Of a stretch of 64,000 nucleotides of DNA, positions 24,529 through 32,730 are shown piece after piece. Each line of letters opens with the position of its first letter. Position 1 is the first letter of the stretch. The notes beneath the pieces are model-generated. The model searched no databases and had not been told where the DNA came from. It worked only from the letters and a program-made list of their open reading frames with translations. Source of the DNA: Planctomycetaceae bacterium (GTDB taxonomy: Bacteria; Planctomycetota; Planctomycetia; Planctomycetales; Planctomycetaceae). The stretch spans positions 372,001-436,000 of the forward strand of contig JAKFWC010000023.1 in assembly GCA_021732975.1 (NCBI GenBank). The letters are read 5' to 3'. The translations under genes were made by a program, and so were the position numbers.

Positions 24529-25191
24529 TTATCGTCGTTGCCAGCGTCCACGGAATGTCGGAGCGCCGGCTTGCGTGCGACGACGATGGAAGCTGGTGAG
24601 GTAATCCATGTCGTGCTGCGGCGTGTGGCCTTCCGGCGGCGCGAGGGGAGTAAACCATTCCGCATGGTTCATGAGCCCGGCGATGACCTCGAAGTAATCT
24701 TCTACGTCGGTCCACGAATGGACTTCGCCGCCCGGCTTCACTACGGTGGCCAGCATGGCGACAAACTCGTCCGTGAAGAGCCGCCGTTTGCGGTGTTTCC
24801 GTTTCCACCACGGATCGGGAAAGTAGACGTGGGCTTTAGACACTGAGTGCGGAACGATGCGTTTCTGCAGGACTTCGCGGGCATCGCCACCGATCACGCG
24901 GCCGTTGGGAAGCGCGCGTTTCTGCAATCGACGAGCTCCGCGACGGCCTTCTTTGTAGTCGAGTTCCAATCCGAGAAAATTGATCTCGGGTTGCGTCATC
25001 ACCGCATTGAACAGATACATGCCGCGACCGCAGCCGATATCAAGTTCCACCGGATGATCGTTGCCGAAGAACTCCGTCCAGTCGATCACACCGGGGAGAT
25101 CGGCGACCGTGCGGAAGTACGGAAAGAGATCACGGCGCGGATCGGGGGCGCCTTCATCGAGCACGTCATCGGTCAATTCGGAAGTCATCAT
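24529..25191 (-). CDS. trmB: tRNA (guanine-N7)-methyltransferase
   Basis: TrmB methylates G46 in the tRNA variable loop using SAM. The protein has 220 residues, the family's usual size. Signatures: SAM motif 'PVELDIGCGRGMYLFNAVMT', 'INFLGLELDYKEGRRGARRL', and the diagnostic 'AHVYFPDPWWKRKHRKRRLF' that carries the catalytic Asp and basic patch, then 'MLATVVKPGGEVHSWTDVEDYF'. I chose the first of two adjacent ATGs at 25191; no Shine-Dalgarno is evident. It is embedded between secreted-protein genes on the same strand but has no functional link to them. Confidence 0.93.
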   Translation of the reverse strand: MMTSELTDDVLDEGAPDPRRDLFPYFRTVADLPGVIDWTEFFGNDHPVELDIGCGRGMYLFNAVMTQPEINFLGLELDYKEGRRGARRLQKRALPNGRVIGGDAREVLQKRIVPHSVSKAHVYFPDPWWKRKHRKRRLFTDEFVAMLATVVKPGGEVHSWTDVEDYFEVIAGLMNHAEWFTPLAPPEGHTPQHDMDYLTSFHRRRTQAGAPTFRGRWQRR

Positions 25192-25225
25192 CGGAGTCGC
25201 AGGAGTCTTTATCACAAGGGAACAT

Positions 25226-25247
25226 CCCCGGGATCGCCATCCCTGGG
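25226..25247. terminator. Terminator hairpin, CCCAGGGAT family
   Basis: CCCGGGAT and ATCCCTGGG flank CGCC. It begins 2 bases after the stop codon of the beta-helix gene (stop at 25250-25252), between it and the trmB start. Confidence 0.65.
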
Positions 25248-25249
25248 CG

Positions 25250-26572
25250 TCAGGCTTTCGGGAGTTGAACGACGGTCTGGGCGAACCCGTGGATCTGATT
25301 GTCGGCGAGCTGCATCTCTTTCGTGTCGGCGCCGAGACGGATGCCGATGCGTTGTTCGGCGGCACGGGTTTCTTTCAGGTCATTGCGGCGAATCACGACC
25401 GCTTCGGTGCCACCCTGCACGTCGATTGCGATGCCTTGCGGTCCGCCGCTGTTAGTGACGATGTTGTCCTCGATTACGTTCCGATGGGCACAGAACGACG
25501 GCCCGCGTTCGGGACGGAAGATGACGCCGACTTGCGTGCTGCTGGTAATGGTGTTGCGGCGGATGAGGTTGTCTGTATCGCGATGACCGATGGACAATCC
25601 CGTCACGTTGCCATCGAGCACGTTGTCCTCGGCGAGACCGTATTTCACACCCCAGCAGAAGAACAGCCCAATCGAATTCTTTTCAAGACGATTGCGGCGG
25701 ATGATCGGCCGTTGCGATCCCGAACCGGGGTGTAATCCCAATCCGGCATGACCGAGGCTGTGACAATCTTCGACCAGCACATCGTGGCAAATCTGCCAAC
25801 TCAAACCGTCGCCGTTGTAGTTTCGCGCGATCACTTTGCGGAACGTGATGTCACGGCAATCCTGCAGGAAGACACAGCCGGCATAGTTGCCGTCGAGGTT
25901 CTCGTTGTTCGCACGGTCACCGTCGAGCGTGATGTTTTCCACGGCGATGGATTCGATCTCTTCGCCGGTGAAGAGTGGAAAGAGTGCGGATGCCGTCGGT
26001 TCGCCGTTCTGCCAGTAGTTCACCTTGAGCGGTTTGTCGAGTTTGAAACGATCGCCGTTGCGAGCCACCAAACGGCGTTTCAGCACTTCCGGATGTCCGT
26101 AGTGGGCATTCTTCACCCGCAGACACACGCTGTCGCCAATTTGGAAACCATGCCCCGGCGAGAGTGTGATTTCCTGATCGTACCAGTCGGAATCAACGAG
26201 CAACTTCGATGTCCGAGACGGGATTTTCGTGACGATGGAGTCTTCACCACTGCCGAGAATCCGTACTCCGGATTTGAGATGTACCGCCCCGCGGAGCATA
26301 TACCTGCCTGGCAACACCTGGACCGTGCCACCACCGAGATTGGCGACGTAATCGACCGCGGCCTGCAATGCACGGTGCGAGTTGCCGACGATATCGCCGG
26401 ACTTCTCGCCGACGGTGATGGTAAGACGTTCGTCCCAATTCGGTTCGACGGCACGATCGAACGAAGTGGCCCGCGGCTGCGTCACCACGGGGCGCCCCGT
26501 TTCGGCTCCCCGCACCGCCATCGCCGACAGCAATCCGCCCGAAAACGCCAGGAACAAACGTCGTGTGTGCAT
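25250..26572 (-). CDS. Secreted right-handed parallel beta-helix protein
   Basis: The protein has 440 residues. The leader MHTRRLFLAFSGGLLSAMAV has two Arg and a hydrophobic stretch, so it is exported (Tat-like or Sec). Residues about 60-100 'ALQAAVDYVANLGGGTVQVL PGRYMLRGAVHL' are the opening of pectate-lyase-superfamily helices. From about 215 onwards coils of 22-25 residues recur with 'xIxxNxIxxxxxxGIxxxxx' character ('LVEDCHSLGHAGLGLHPGSG', 'PIIRRNRLEKNSIGLFFCWG', 'NLIRRNTITSSTQVGVIFRP'). Such folds usually degrade or bind acidic polysaccharides; no substrate is indicated. It is co-oriented with DUF1080, Dabb and sugar-dehydrogenase genes. Confidence 0.88.
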   Translation of the reverse strand: MHTRRLFLAFSGGLLSAMAVRGAETGRPVVTQPRATSFDRAVEPNWDERLTITVGEKSGDIVGNSHRALQAAVDYVANLGGGTVQVLPGRYMLRGAVHLKSGVRILGSGEDSIVTKIPSRTSKLLVDSDWYDQEITLSPGHGFQIGDSVCLRVKNAHYGHPEVLKRRLVARNGDRFKLDKPLKVNYWQNGEPTASALFPLFTGEEIESIAVENITLDGDRANNENLDGNYAGCVFLQDCRDITFRKVIARNYNGDGLSWQICHDVLVEDCHSLGHAGLGLHPGSGSQRPIIRRNRLEKNSIGLFFCWGVKYGLAEDNVLDGNVTGLSIGHRDTDNLIRRNTITSSTQVGVIFRPERGPSFCAHRNVIEDNIVTNSGGPQGIAIDVQGGTEAVVIRRNDLKETRAAEQRIGIRLGADTKEMQLADNQIHGFAQTVVQLPKA

Positions 26573-26585
26573 GGAAATGCCCTTG

Positions 26586-26662
26586 GCTAAGGGCTAAAAG
26601 CTGAGGGCTAAGGGACGGAGGAAAGCATCTTTCTCTCAGCCCTTAGCACTTGACCCTTAGCC
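26586..26662. repeat. Inverted repeat of GGGCTAAGGG units
   Basis: The left part contains GCTAAGGGCTAAAAGCTGAG then GGCTAAGGG. The right part contains CTCAGCCCTTAGC and ACCCTTAGC, the reverse complement of the left units. It fills the gap between the beta-helix start and the Dabb stop codon. Confidence 0.75.
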
Positions 26663-26665
26663 TCT

Positions 26666-27082
26666 TCACTTTCCCCAGCTATCAAACACGCGGACACTGG
26701 CCCACGTTTCTTTGTTTTCGGCGATGAACTGCAGGTGCCGCGGATGGGTCTGGTATTGATCGTGGGCGGCTTTGTCTTTGAAGACCGTACAGAGCGCGAT
26801 GTGGAAATCGCGCTGGTTCACCGGCCGGGCCAGTTCTTCCACGAGCGGACCGGCACCGAAACAGATCAGGCCTTCGTGGCCATCAAGGTATTTGTGACAC
26901 GCGGCATTCAGGGCGGCGATGTTCGCCGTCGTCGGGTCTTTCAGACTGAAGTAAACATTATGGACGAGTGGCTTCGAGGCGGGCGTATCGGCAGCCATGA
27001 TGCGGAATCCTACAGTGGTAAGCAGCGCGACGCAGACCATTGCACAGGGGAACAAGGGCCGCAAGCGCGAGTTGTGAGACAT
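26666..27082 (-). CDS. Secreted Dabb-domain (alpha/beta-barrel) protein
   Basis: The protein has 138 residues. The leader ('MSHNSRLRPLFPCAMVCVAL', cleavage near IMAADT) is followed by one stress-responsive alpha-beta-barrel domain: 'LVHNVYFSLKDPTTANIAAL NAACHKYLDGHEG', 'ARPVNQRDFHIALCTVFKDK', 'HDQYQTHPRHLQFIAENKET'. These are dimeric ferredoxin-like folds; relatives act on small polyketide-type molecules or respond to stress. Here the domain is exported, as in many planctomycetes. GGAG lies 8 bases before the ATG. A longer frame to 27139 lacks support. It sits between the beta-helix and sugar-dehydrogenase genes. Confidence 0.82.
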   Translation of the reverse strand: MSHNSRLRPLFPCAMVCVALLTTVGFRIMAADTPASKPLVHNVYFSLKDPTTANIAALNAACHKYLDGHEGLICFGAGPLVEELARPVNQRDFHIALCTVFKDKAAHDQYQTHPRHLQFIAENKETWASVRVFDSWGK

Positions 27083-27101
27083 GGGAATCACTCCAAAGAG
27101 A

Positions 27102-27123
27102 CCCAGGGATACGCATCCCTGGG
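27102..27123. terminator. Terminator hairpin, CCCAGGGAT family
   Basis: CCCAGGGAT and ATCCCTGGG (9 bp, perfect) flank ACGC, 16 bases beyond the stop of the sugar dehydrogenase gene. Confidence 0.7.
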
Positions 27124-27138
27124 CTTCGTGGGAAAACA

Positions 27139-28392
27139 TTATTTGGCGACGAACTTGTAGATGCCCTGGCCAGTGGGCGAGACGGTGGTGAAGTAGACTT
27201 CGCCTTCTTCATCTTCGCCGAAGCTGATGACCGGCATGGGAGCGCCGTCGTAGCCGATGGTGCGATTGGCCACGACCGTCTTCGTCTTGGCGTCGTACTT
27301 CAAGGCCCAGATCTTGCCGGAGACATAGTCGGCGTAAAGATAATGTCCGACGAGTTCCGGCACTTTCTTGCCGCGGTAGACATGGCCGCCGGTGATCGAT
27401 TTGCCGATGTCGTGGTGGTATTCCCAGATCGGATCGATGAGCGAAGAATTGGTGCCCGCACCGGTGGGAGCGAAGACGTGCTTGCCTTCGCGGAGATTCC
27501 AGCCGTAGTTGCCACCCTTTTCGACGATGTTGATTTCTTCCCAGACGTTCTGGCCCACGTCTGCGGCCCACAACTCGCCGGTGGCGCGATCGAACGACAT
27601 CCGCCAGACATTCCGCAGACCGAGCGCGTACACTTCCGGTAGGGTGATTTTCGTATCCTTGCTACCGGCGGCAAACACATTGACGAATGGGTTGTCCTTC
27701 GGAATGCCGTATGCGAGGTCTTTATCCTGCTTGTCGACATTGATCCGCAGGATCTTTCCTAAAGGCGATTTCAAGTTTTGAGCGTTATTGTGAGGATCGT
27801 TTCCCGAGCCGCCGTCACCTAATGCAATGTAGAGGAAACCATCGGGACCGAAGCAGATGGTCCCCCCCTTGTGGTTCCAGTACGGATGCGTCACACGGAA
27901 GAGTTCTTTCTCGGACGCAGGGTCGGCCTTGTTCGGATCGGACTTCGAGACGGTGAACCGCGAGATCACGGTTGTCAGCAGGGGTTCCTTCACCGAGTAG
28001 AAAATGAAGAACTGGCCGTTCTCCTTGTACTTCGGATGAAACGCCAGACCGAGCAAACCCTGTTCGTTTTCGTTGTCCTTGTAAAGCACCTTCTTCGAGA
28101 TATCGAGGAAGAGCGATGTTGTCTGAGCACTGTCCTTGTTCGTAAAGACGTGCACCTGCCCCTGCTGCTGCGGCACGAACACGCGGTTCGTACCATCCCC
28201 AGCATGAGTGAGCAGAATCGGCCGCAACGGCGACGGCTTGCCGTTCACATCCGGTTCCCAATTCGCGAATTTCAGTTCCGGAAACGCCAATGCCGGCTTG
28301 AGTGGTAACGCGGATGTATCGATGCCCGCAGCAAATGCGGTGATCCCCACGAAATACAAGGCAATCAATCCAGAACCCAGACGCAACATCAT
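27139..28392 (-). CDS. Secreted PQQ-dependent sugar dehydrogenase (GSDH family)
   Basis: The protein has 417 residues. The signal peptide MMLRLGSGLIALYFVGITAF is cleaved near AAG. A six-bladed GSDH fold follows: 'LRPILLTHAGDGTNRVFVPQ', 'NEQGLLGLAFHPKYKENGQF', 'KGGTICFGPDGFLYIALGDG GSGNDPHNNAQ', 'ALGLRNVWRMSFDRATGELW AADVGQNVWEEINIVEKGGN YGWNLREG'. These are the conserved Ca/PQQ blades of aldose sugar dehydrogenases. Expected activity: oxidation of sugars to lactones in the periplasm, passing electrons to PQQ. AAAGG lies 6 bases before the chosen first ATG of ATGATG; a start at 28437 would break the signal peptide. Confidence 0.9.
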   Translation of the reverse strand: MMLRLGSGLIALYFVGITAFAAGIDTSALPLKPALAFPELKFANWEPDVNGKPSPLRPILLTHAGDGTNRVFVPQQQGQVHVFTNKDSAQTTSLFLDISKKVLYKDNENEQGLLGLAFHPKYKENGQFFIFYSVKEPLLTTVISRFTVSKSDPNKADPASEKELFRVTHPYWNHKGGTICFGPDGFLYIALGDGGSGNDPHNNAQNLKSPLGKILRINVDKQDKDLAYGIPKDNPFVNVFAAGSKDTKITLPEVYALGLRNVWRMSFDRATGELWAADVGQNVWEEINIVEKGGNYGWNLREGKHVFAPTGAGTNSSLIDPIWEYHHDIGKSITGGHVYRGKKVPELVGHYLYADYVSGKIWALKYDAKTKTVVANRTIGYDGAPMPVISFGEDEEGEVYFTTVSPTGQGIYKFVAK

Positions 28393-28460
28393 TCGATACC
28401 TTTGTTGGACTCGTCGAAAATCGATCACATGACTCATGAATGCCAGGGAACAATCGCCAG

Positions 28461-29375
28461 CTACGCCAATTCCGTTCGCACGGTTTCCAGCAGTTTCTTG
28501 GTGGCCTTGATGCCGTCCGGTTCGCTCAGTTTGCTGCCTTCATATTCGATGCCGATGTAGCCGCGGTAGCCGAAGGACAACACGATGGGAAGCATCTTGC
28601 GGTAGTCGGTGTGAATTTCGTTACCCGCTTCGTCGAAGTCATGCGACTTTGCCGAAACACCCTTGGCGAATGGCATCAGATCGGACACGCCCTGGTAACG
28701 GTCGTATTGAATCTTCGGACCGGCGACGCGGAAGTTGCCGAAGTCGGGCAGCGTGCCGCAACCGGGATGATTCACCTTCCGCATCACTTCGGCCAGCCAC
28801 GCCCCGTTGGACGACAAGCCGCCGTGGTTTTCCACGATCACGCTGATGTTGTGCGTCGCGCCGAACTCGCTGAGCTTGCGGAGACCGTCGGCCGCGCGGC
28901 TCACTTGTTCCCAATAACTACCGCTGCTTTGGGCGTTGACACGGATGGCATGGCAACCGAGGAACTTCGCCCACTCGACCCAGCGGTAATGATTCTCGAC
29001 CGCTTGCTGCCGCTTCTTTTCATCGGCGTCGCCGAGAGCACCTTCACCATCGCACATGATGAGAACGCTCTTCACGCCCACGTCGTCGGCCCGCTTCTTG
29101 AGCTCCTTCAACGCCGCGTCGTCACCTTTTTTCTCTTTGTAGAACTGGTTGACGTATTCGACAGCTTCGATGCCGTATTGCTCTTTCGCGATCTTGGCGA
29201 AGTCCATCGGGTCGGCTTGTTTGGCGAAAAACGCCTTGTGCAGCGACCATTGGGCAATCGAAATATCGAACAGCGGAGTCTTCTGTTGTGCAAACACACC
29301 ACGTGGTAACAACGCGGCTCCCGCCAACGCGGCAGACATCGACAGAAACTCTCGGCGGCGCATCATGGTAGTCAT
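28461..29375 (-). CDS. Exported sugar phosphate isomerase/epimerase-type TIM barrel
   Basis: The protein has 304 residues. The N-terminus [20 protein letters not shown] is a twin-arginine signal, so the folded protein is exported. The xylose-isomerase-like barrel follows: '[27 protein letters not shown]', '[22 protein letters not shown]', with metal-binding Glu/His/Asp candidates 'VENHGG', 'DFGNFR', '[11 protein letters not shown]' and 'GIEYEG'. Family members isomerise or epimerise sugars. It directly follows (in transcription order) nothing on the same strand closer than 140 bases upstream, and precedes the GSDH gene, so both may act on the same sugar. Confidence 0.87.
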   Translation of the reverse strand: MTTMMRRREFLSMSAALAGAALLPRGVFAQQKTPLFDISIAQWSLHKAFFAKQADPMDFAKIAKEQYGIEAVEYVNQFYKEKKGDDAALKELKKRADDVGVKSVLIMCDGEGALGDADEKKRQQAVENHYRWVEWAKFLGCHAIRVNAQSSGSYWEQVSRAADGLRKLSEFGATHNISVIVENHGGLSSNGAWLAEVMRKVNHPGCGTLPDFGNFRVAGPKIQYDRYQGVSDLMPFAKGVSAKSHDFDEAGNEIHTDYRKMLPIVLSFGYRGYIGIEYEGSKLSEPDGIKATKKLLETVRTELA

Positions 29376-29469
29376 TCTTCAACCCTGCGGAATGGTGAAT
29401 GGATTCAGCGAAACGAACATTCTACGGTCCCGACGCACACGGCAAAAGCATGGGGAAGTCGCCAATATC

Positions 29470-29505
29470 GCTTGCGGTTTCGCGCCCCGCGCCGATCCTG
29501 CCGCG
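29470..29505. repeat. Dispersed repeat with core GCGGTTTTGCGCC, copy 2
   Basis: The plus strand reads CTTGCGGTTTCGCGCCCCGC then GCCGATCCTGCCGCG, close to the copy at 22075-22113. It lies 12 bases from the stop codon of the polytopic membrane protein gene. Confidence 0.5.
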
Positions 29506-29516
29506 TGTGTCCCTCA

Positions 29517-30215
29517 TCAATTTTTGTCCGACCCCAGATACGAACGATCCAGCCCCAGAATAATCCGCAACGAAATCGCGGCGATTCCCAGCGCAATCCC
29601 GATCATAATGGCCCGTTGTCCCGCAGTGGTGAAGACGGCCATGATCACGCCGGTTAATCCGGGGAATGTCAGGGCGGACATCGATTCTGGAACCCATGAG
29701 GTCAGCACCGTTCCGGCGTAGGTTCGGCCGAGCAGGACGATGAAGGCGGTGACCAGCAGCAGCATCGCTTCGACATTCTTCGCGCGAAATGCCCGGAAAG
29801 CCGCGGACGCCACATAGAAAGCCAGCAGGGAGAACATCGTTGCCACAACCGGGGACATGACGTACTCGTACAGCCACCACATCCCGCCCCCTTCATCCAT
29901 GTAAGAACCCGACCACGGATAGTCCGGGAATTTTTCGGCGGCGGGGACACCCCATTTCGTCAGTCCGAAAAAGATGGTGATGAAAAATGCGGCCAATGTC
30001 ACCGCTGAAAAGCCCCATCCCGTTTGCTGATGGGCGACTTTCTTCAGGTGATGCAAACACAGGTTCGTGCCGCCGATGAGGAACGCAATCGCGGTGAGGA
30101 TCGTGAACCAGATCTCGGCGGTTTGCTGCCACTTCTGCGCGGGCGGGATAAAGAATGCGATGATCATCACCGTGCCGGTGACACCCGCGATGACGGCGGG
30201 AATAGTTCGCTTCAT
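29517..30215 (-). CDS. Polytopic membrane protein, last gene of the MutL/DUF6754 cluster
   Basis: The protein has 232 residues with about six to seven transmembrane helices: 'AVIAGVTGTVMIIAFFIPPA', 'IWFTILTAIAFLIGGTNLCL', 'WGFSAVTLAAFFITIFFGLT', 'YVMSPVVATMFSLLAFYVAS', 'VEAMLLLVTAFIVLLGRTYA', 'TGVIMAVFTTAGQRAIMIGI'. A Gly/Trp-rich loop 'YPWSGSYMDEGGGMWWLYEY' separates helices three and four. The ATG overlaps the stop of the preceding gene (TGATG), so it is translationally coupled to the FN3-DUF6754-like gene. I do not recognise a family. The context suggests it forms a membrane complex with its neighbour; substrate and role are unknown. Confidence 0.82.
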   Translation of the reverse strand: MKRTIPAVIAGVTGTVMIIAFFIPPAQKWQQTAEIWFTILTAIAFLIGGTNLCLHHLKKVAHQQTGWGFSAVTLAAFFITIFFGLTKWGVPAAEKFPDYPWSGSYMDEGGGMWWLYEYVMSPVVATMFSLLAFYVASAAFRAFRAKNVEAMLLLVTAFIVLLGRTYAGTVLTSWVPESMSALTFPGLTGVIMAVFTTAGQRAIMIGIALGIAAISLRIILGLDRSYLGSDKN

Positions 30216-31501
30216 CACGCGCCCCCTTTGTTCAATACGACTTCGCGGAAGTAGTGGTACGCCTCGGCACCCACGCTCTGCGGTTGAAAAGCGGCCCATG
30301 TCGCGAGCAGGCAACCGCCCAGCAAAAGCACGGCGGCGAGGACTTTGCCGGCGTCCTGCCCTTTCAGCGTGCCGAGCTGTTGCGGTTCGCGCGAAAGATA
30401 CGCCGATGCTGCAAACAATTCTTCACCGAGCAAGGTGTAGTCGCACGCGGCGACGAAGAACGGCAATTGCGACGCTTCCGCGGTCCCGGCGATCTGTATC
30501 GCACCGACACTGTTGCCCACTTCCGAGAGCAGCAACGATTCCGCGAAGAACTTGCCGAGGTAGAAACAAGCCGCCGGTTTCTCGCGCGTCGTCCAGCCAC
30601 ACACATAGGCGACATAACCGAACTGCTCGTCGGTGACGTAGTAAATCCGGTCGGGATTAAAGCTCTCCGGCCGCCCCGCTTCCAGGCAGGCGGCCTCGAC
30701 ACATTCCTGAGCCGCGGTCATCACCAGCGTGCGCGACGTGGGAACTTCCAGCACCGCATCGTATTCGGCGGCCGTCTTCGCCACGCGGGAGAGGACCGTC
30801 AACCCGGCGATCGTTTCAATCTGATCGAGGTCGACGATGCCGGGCACAAATAACATCGGTCGGCCCATTTCGGTGGCACGACCGACGGCTTCGTCCAACG
30901 CGGTCAGAGCCGCAATCGGCCGGACATACGTTGCTGCCCCGTGTTTGGCCAATTCGGTGCAGACGATTACAGCTCCGCAGATGAAAGCGACAATCGCCCC
31001 GAACCACAACCGCCGGGTATCGACCCATTGCATCACCGGTTGAAACGCCTCCGCGGTTTCCACTGGCGCAGACGCGGCTGCGTCGGGGCCGAGGGCGACC
31101 ACACGGTACCGATACTTCTTGCCCGGTTCGCAGTTGGTATCTTCGATCAGGGTGTTGCCCGCAGGAACTTTGGCAATTGCGGACCATTCGCCGCCGTCTG
31201 CTTGACGAGAAATCTCGTACTGGGTCACGCGCTTGGGTTGTGCTGTCGGATCGTCATCAGGCGACAGCGACCATGTGACAATCAATCCATTCGCGGCGTC
31301 ATTGGGGCGGTCCTTCACCACGAGACCGGTCGGCGGTGCGATGTCGGCGGCAAGCATGTTGCGCGGGACGACGAACATCAGCGCGAGAAATCCGAAGGAA
31401 ATCCAAAACCGGAAATTCGAACCGGCGCAGAGCGAGCACATGTCCCCTTTTGGATTTCGTGCTTCCTGCGGATTTCGAGTTTCGGAATTTGGATTTCTCA
31501 C
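30215..31501 (-). CDS. Membrane protein with a fibronectin-III-like domain and a DUF6754-like domain
   Basis: The protein has 428 residues. It starts at a GTG with AAGGA 7 bases upstream; the first ~20 codons are a dispersed repeat (MRNPNSETRNPQEARNPKGD). A signal-anchor-like helix follows ('FWISFGFLALMFVVPRNMLA'). Residues about 55-150 form an FN3-like beta sandwich ('PTGLVVKDRPNDAANGLIVT WSLSPDD', 'GKKYRYRVVALGPDAAASAP'). A transmembrane helix lies at about 160-182 and the last at about 395-415. Between them, 'EMGRPMLFVPGIVDLDQIET', 'AACFYLGKFFAESLLLSEVG', 'GAIQIAGTAEASQLPFFVAA CDYTLLGEELFAASAYLS' match my memory of DUF6754. Function is unknown. It is part of the five-gene cluster and overlaps the next gene by one base. 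Confidence 0.82.
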   Translation of the reverse strand: MRNPNSETRNPQEARNPKGDMCSLCAGSNFRFWISFGFLALMFVVPRNMLAADIAPPTGLVVKDRPNDAANGLIVTWSLSPDDDPTAQPKRVTQYEISRQADGGEWSAIAKVPAGNTLIEDTNCEPGKKYRYRVVALGPDAAASAPVETAEAFQPVMQWVDTRRLWFGAIVAFICGAVIVCTELAKHGAATYVRPIAALTALDEAVGRATEMGRPMLFVPGIVDLDQIETIAGLTVLSRVAKTAAEYDAVLEVPTSRTLVMTAAQECVEAACLEAGRPESFNPDRIYYVTDEQFGYVAYVCGWTTREKPAACFYLGKFFAESLLLSEVGNSVGAIQIAGTAEASQLPFFVAACDYTLLGEELFAASAYLSREPQQLGTLKGQDAGKVLAAVLLLGGCLLATWAAFQPQSVGAEAYHYFREVVLNKGGA

Positions 31502-31503
31502 TC
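31388..31503. repeat. Dispersed GAAATCC/GGATTTC repeat inside a coding region
   Basis: Copies of GAAATCC(A/G)AA on the plus strand (31388-31425) are mirrored by GGATTTCG/GGAATTTGG units at 31451-31498. The two sides can pair over a ~50-base centre. The right side encodes the first ~20 residues of the FN3-DUF6754-like protein; the left side encodes its signal-anchor region. Confidence 0.65.
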
Positions 31504-31505
31504 AT

Positions 31506-32630
31506 CTATCCTTCAATGAGTTCCACGTTCGCACGCGGGACGGTGACGGTCTCGCCACGCGACAACTTCACCGTCACGACGCGGGCTTTGGATTCCGAGG
31601 CCAGCAGTGCCGGTTCCGAAGGTAACGTCGCCACCGTGCCGAGGGAGCCGAATTCGGGTTCGCGAATCACCCGCACCGGGGCGCCGACGACAAGCTGCCC
31701 TTCCTCGCGGGTTTGTTCGTGCGGTTTCATGAGTGGCGTTTCGCACGGAATCAGAATTTCTGGTCGCAAGACTCCCGCGCGGATTTGTGTCGTGCCGTTG
31801 ACCGAGGCCCGTTGGCCGACATGCCGACGCAGCAGGTCGAACGTGCGGTGCGCCATCGCGATGTCGCCAAAGCCTTCGGTGATAATGATCGTCAACCCGA
31901 TGTTTTCATGGCCGGTGATGGCCACGCCGAGATCGTAACCGAGAATCTCGCGCAAGTCCTGATCGTCGATCCCGCCAGTGACTACGGCCGCGACCCCCAA
32001 TTGCTGGGCCTTGCGGATTGCCCCCTGGGTGACACGCTGTCCTCCGATCACGATCTTGCCGCGAAGATCGTCGGTGAGGCGGTCTTCGTTGAGATCCTGA
32101 TCCGGTGCCGAGCAGACCGGATGGATCACACCATACGCTTCACCGCCGATCCCGAAGATCCCTTGAATGACCGCCGCGCCCGCCTCAATCACGGCTCCCT
32201 CACGCGGCAGGACTTCGGTCACCGTTCCTGTGAGATAGGCCCGCACCTGCACCCGCAAAGGTTCGCCGCGGACGATCATCATGCCAGTGACGGTGGAGAT
32301 GGACTCCACGGTTCCCGCAACGGGTGATTTGACTTCGGACGAGAACAGGCCGAACAACCCTTTGGACTGGGCGACGACTTGCCCGACCGTGACCGTATCG
32401 CCCACTTTGATCAGCAGATGTTTCGCCAGTTCCCCTGCCGGGACGCCGAGCAGTTTGGCGACATTCACCGGCGTCGCATCCCCCGGCATCGCGGTTTCAG
32501 CAATGACCTCTTCGGCCTGCACCTTCGCGCCTGCTGCGACGCGCACCTCGCCCGGAATGGGTAGCACTCGCCGACAACGCCAGTGCGTCCACGGGGTGAC
32601 TTTCAGTCCGGGAGTGTAGCCTTGAGCCAT
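31506..32630 (-). CDS. Barrel-sandwich-hybrid protein with KOW-like C-terminus (cluster protein)
   Basis: The protein has 374 residues, with no signal peptide or membrane segment. Residues about 20-160 contain two Gly/Val-rich hinges typical of biotinyl/lipoyl-like barrel-sandwich folds ('PIPGEVRVAAGAKVQAEEVI AE', 'VKSPVAGTVESISTVTGMMI', 'LTGTVTEVLPREGAVIEAGA'); a modified Lys in an MKM-like context is not present. Residues about 195-290 have 'GGQRVTQGAIRKAQQLGVAA VVTGGIDDQDLREILG', an alpha/beta region. The last ~70 residues resemble a KOW motif ('VGAPVRVIREPEFGSLGTVA TLP'...). It lies between the MutL-type gene and the DUF6754-like gene (4-base gap to the next start). Function is unknown. 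Confidence 0.78.
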   Translation of the reverse strand: MAQGYTPGLKVTPWTHWRCRRVLPIPGEVRVAAGAKVQAEEVIAETAMPGDATPVNVAKLLGVPAGELAKHLLIKVGDTVTVGQVVAQSKGLFGLFSSEVKSPVAGTVESISTVTGMMIVRGEPLRVQVRAYLTGTVTEVLPREGAVIEAGAAVIQGIFGIGGEAYGVIHPVCSAPDQDLNEDRLTDDLRGKIVIGGQRVTQGAIRKAQQLGVAAVVTGGIDDQDLREILGYDLGVAITGHENIGLTIIITEGFGDIAMAHRTFDLLRRHVGQRASVNGTTQIRAGVLRPEILIPCETPLMKPHEQTREEGQLVVGAPVRVIREPEFGSLGTVATLPSEPALLASESKARVVTVKLSRGETVTVPRANVELIEG

Positions 32631-32660
32631 GCGGGGTTGGATCTATGAATGTGAGTTACG

Positions 32661-32730
32661 AACGAGCCCGAAGCGCGAGCGCCGGGTGCATTTGAATTGA
32701 AGAACCCGGCGCTCGCGCTTCGGGCTCGTT
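32661..32730. repeat. Perfect long hairpin, family A copy 2
   Basis: Two perfectly complementary 27-base arms (32661-32687 and 32704-32730) surround 16 bases. The core CCCGAAGCGCGAGCGCCGGG also occurs, with one change, at 3941-4013. Bases 32729-32730 are part of the MutL-type stop codon. Confidence 0.9.

Noticed and set aside
25748-26590. Plus-strand frame of 280 codons opposite the beta-helix gene
   Set aside because: No motif; overlaps a gene with an export signal and beta-helix coils.
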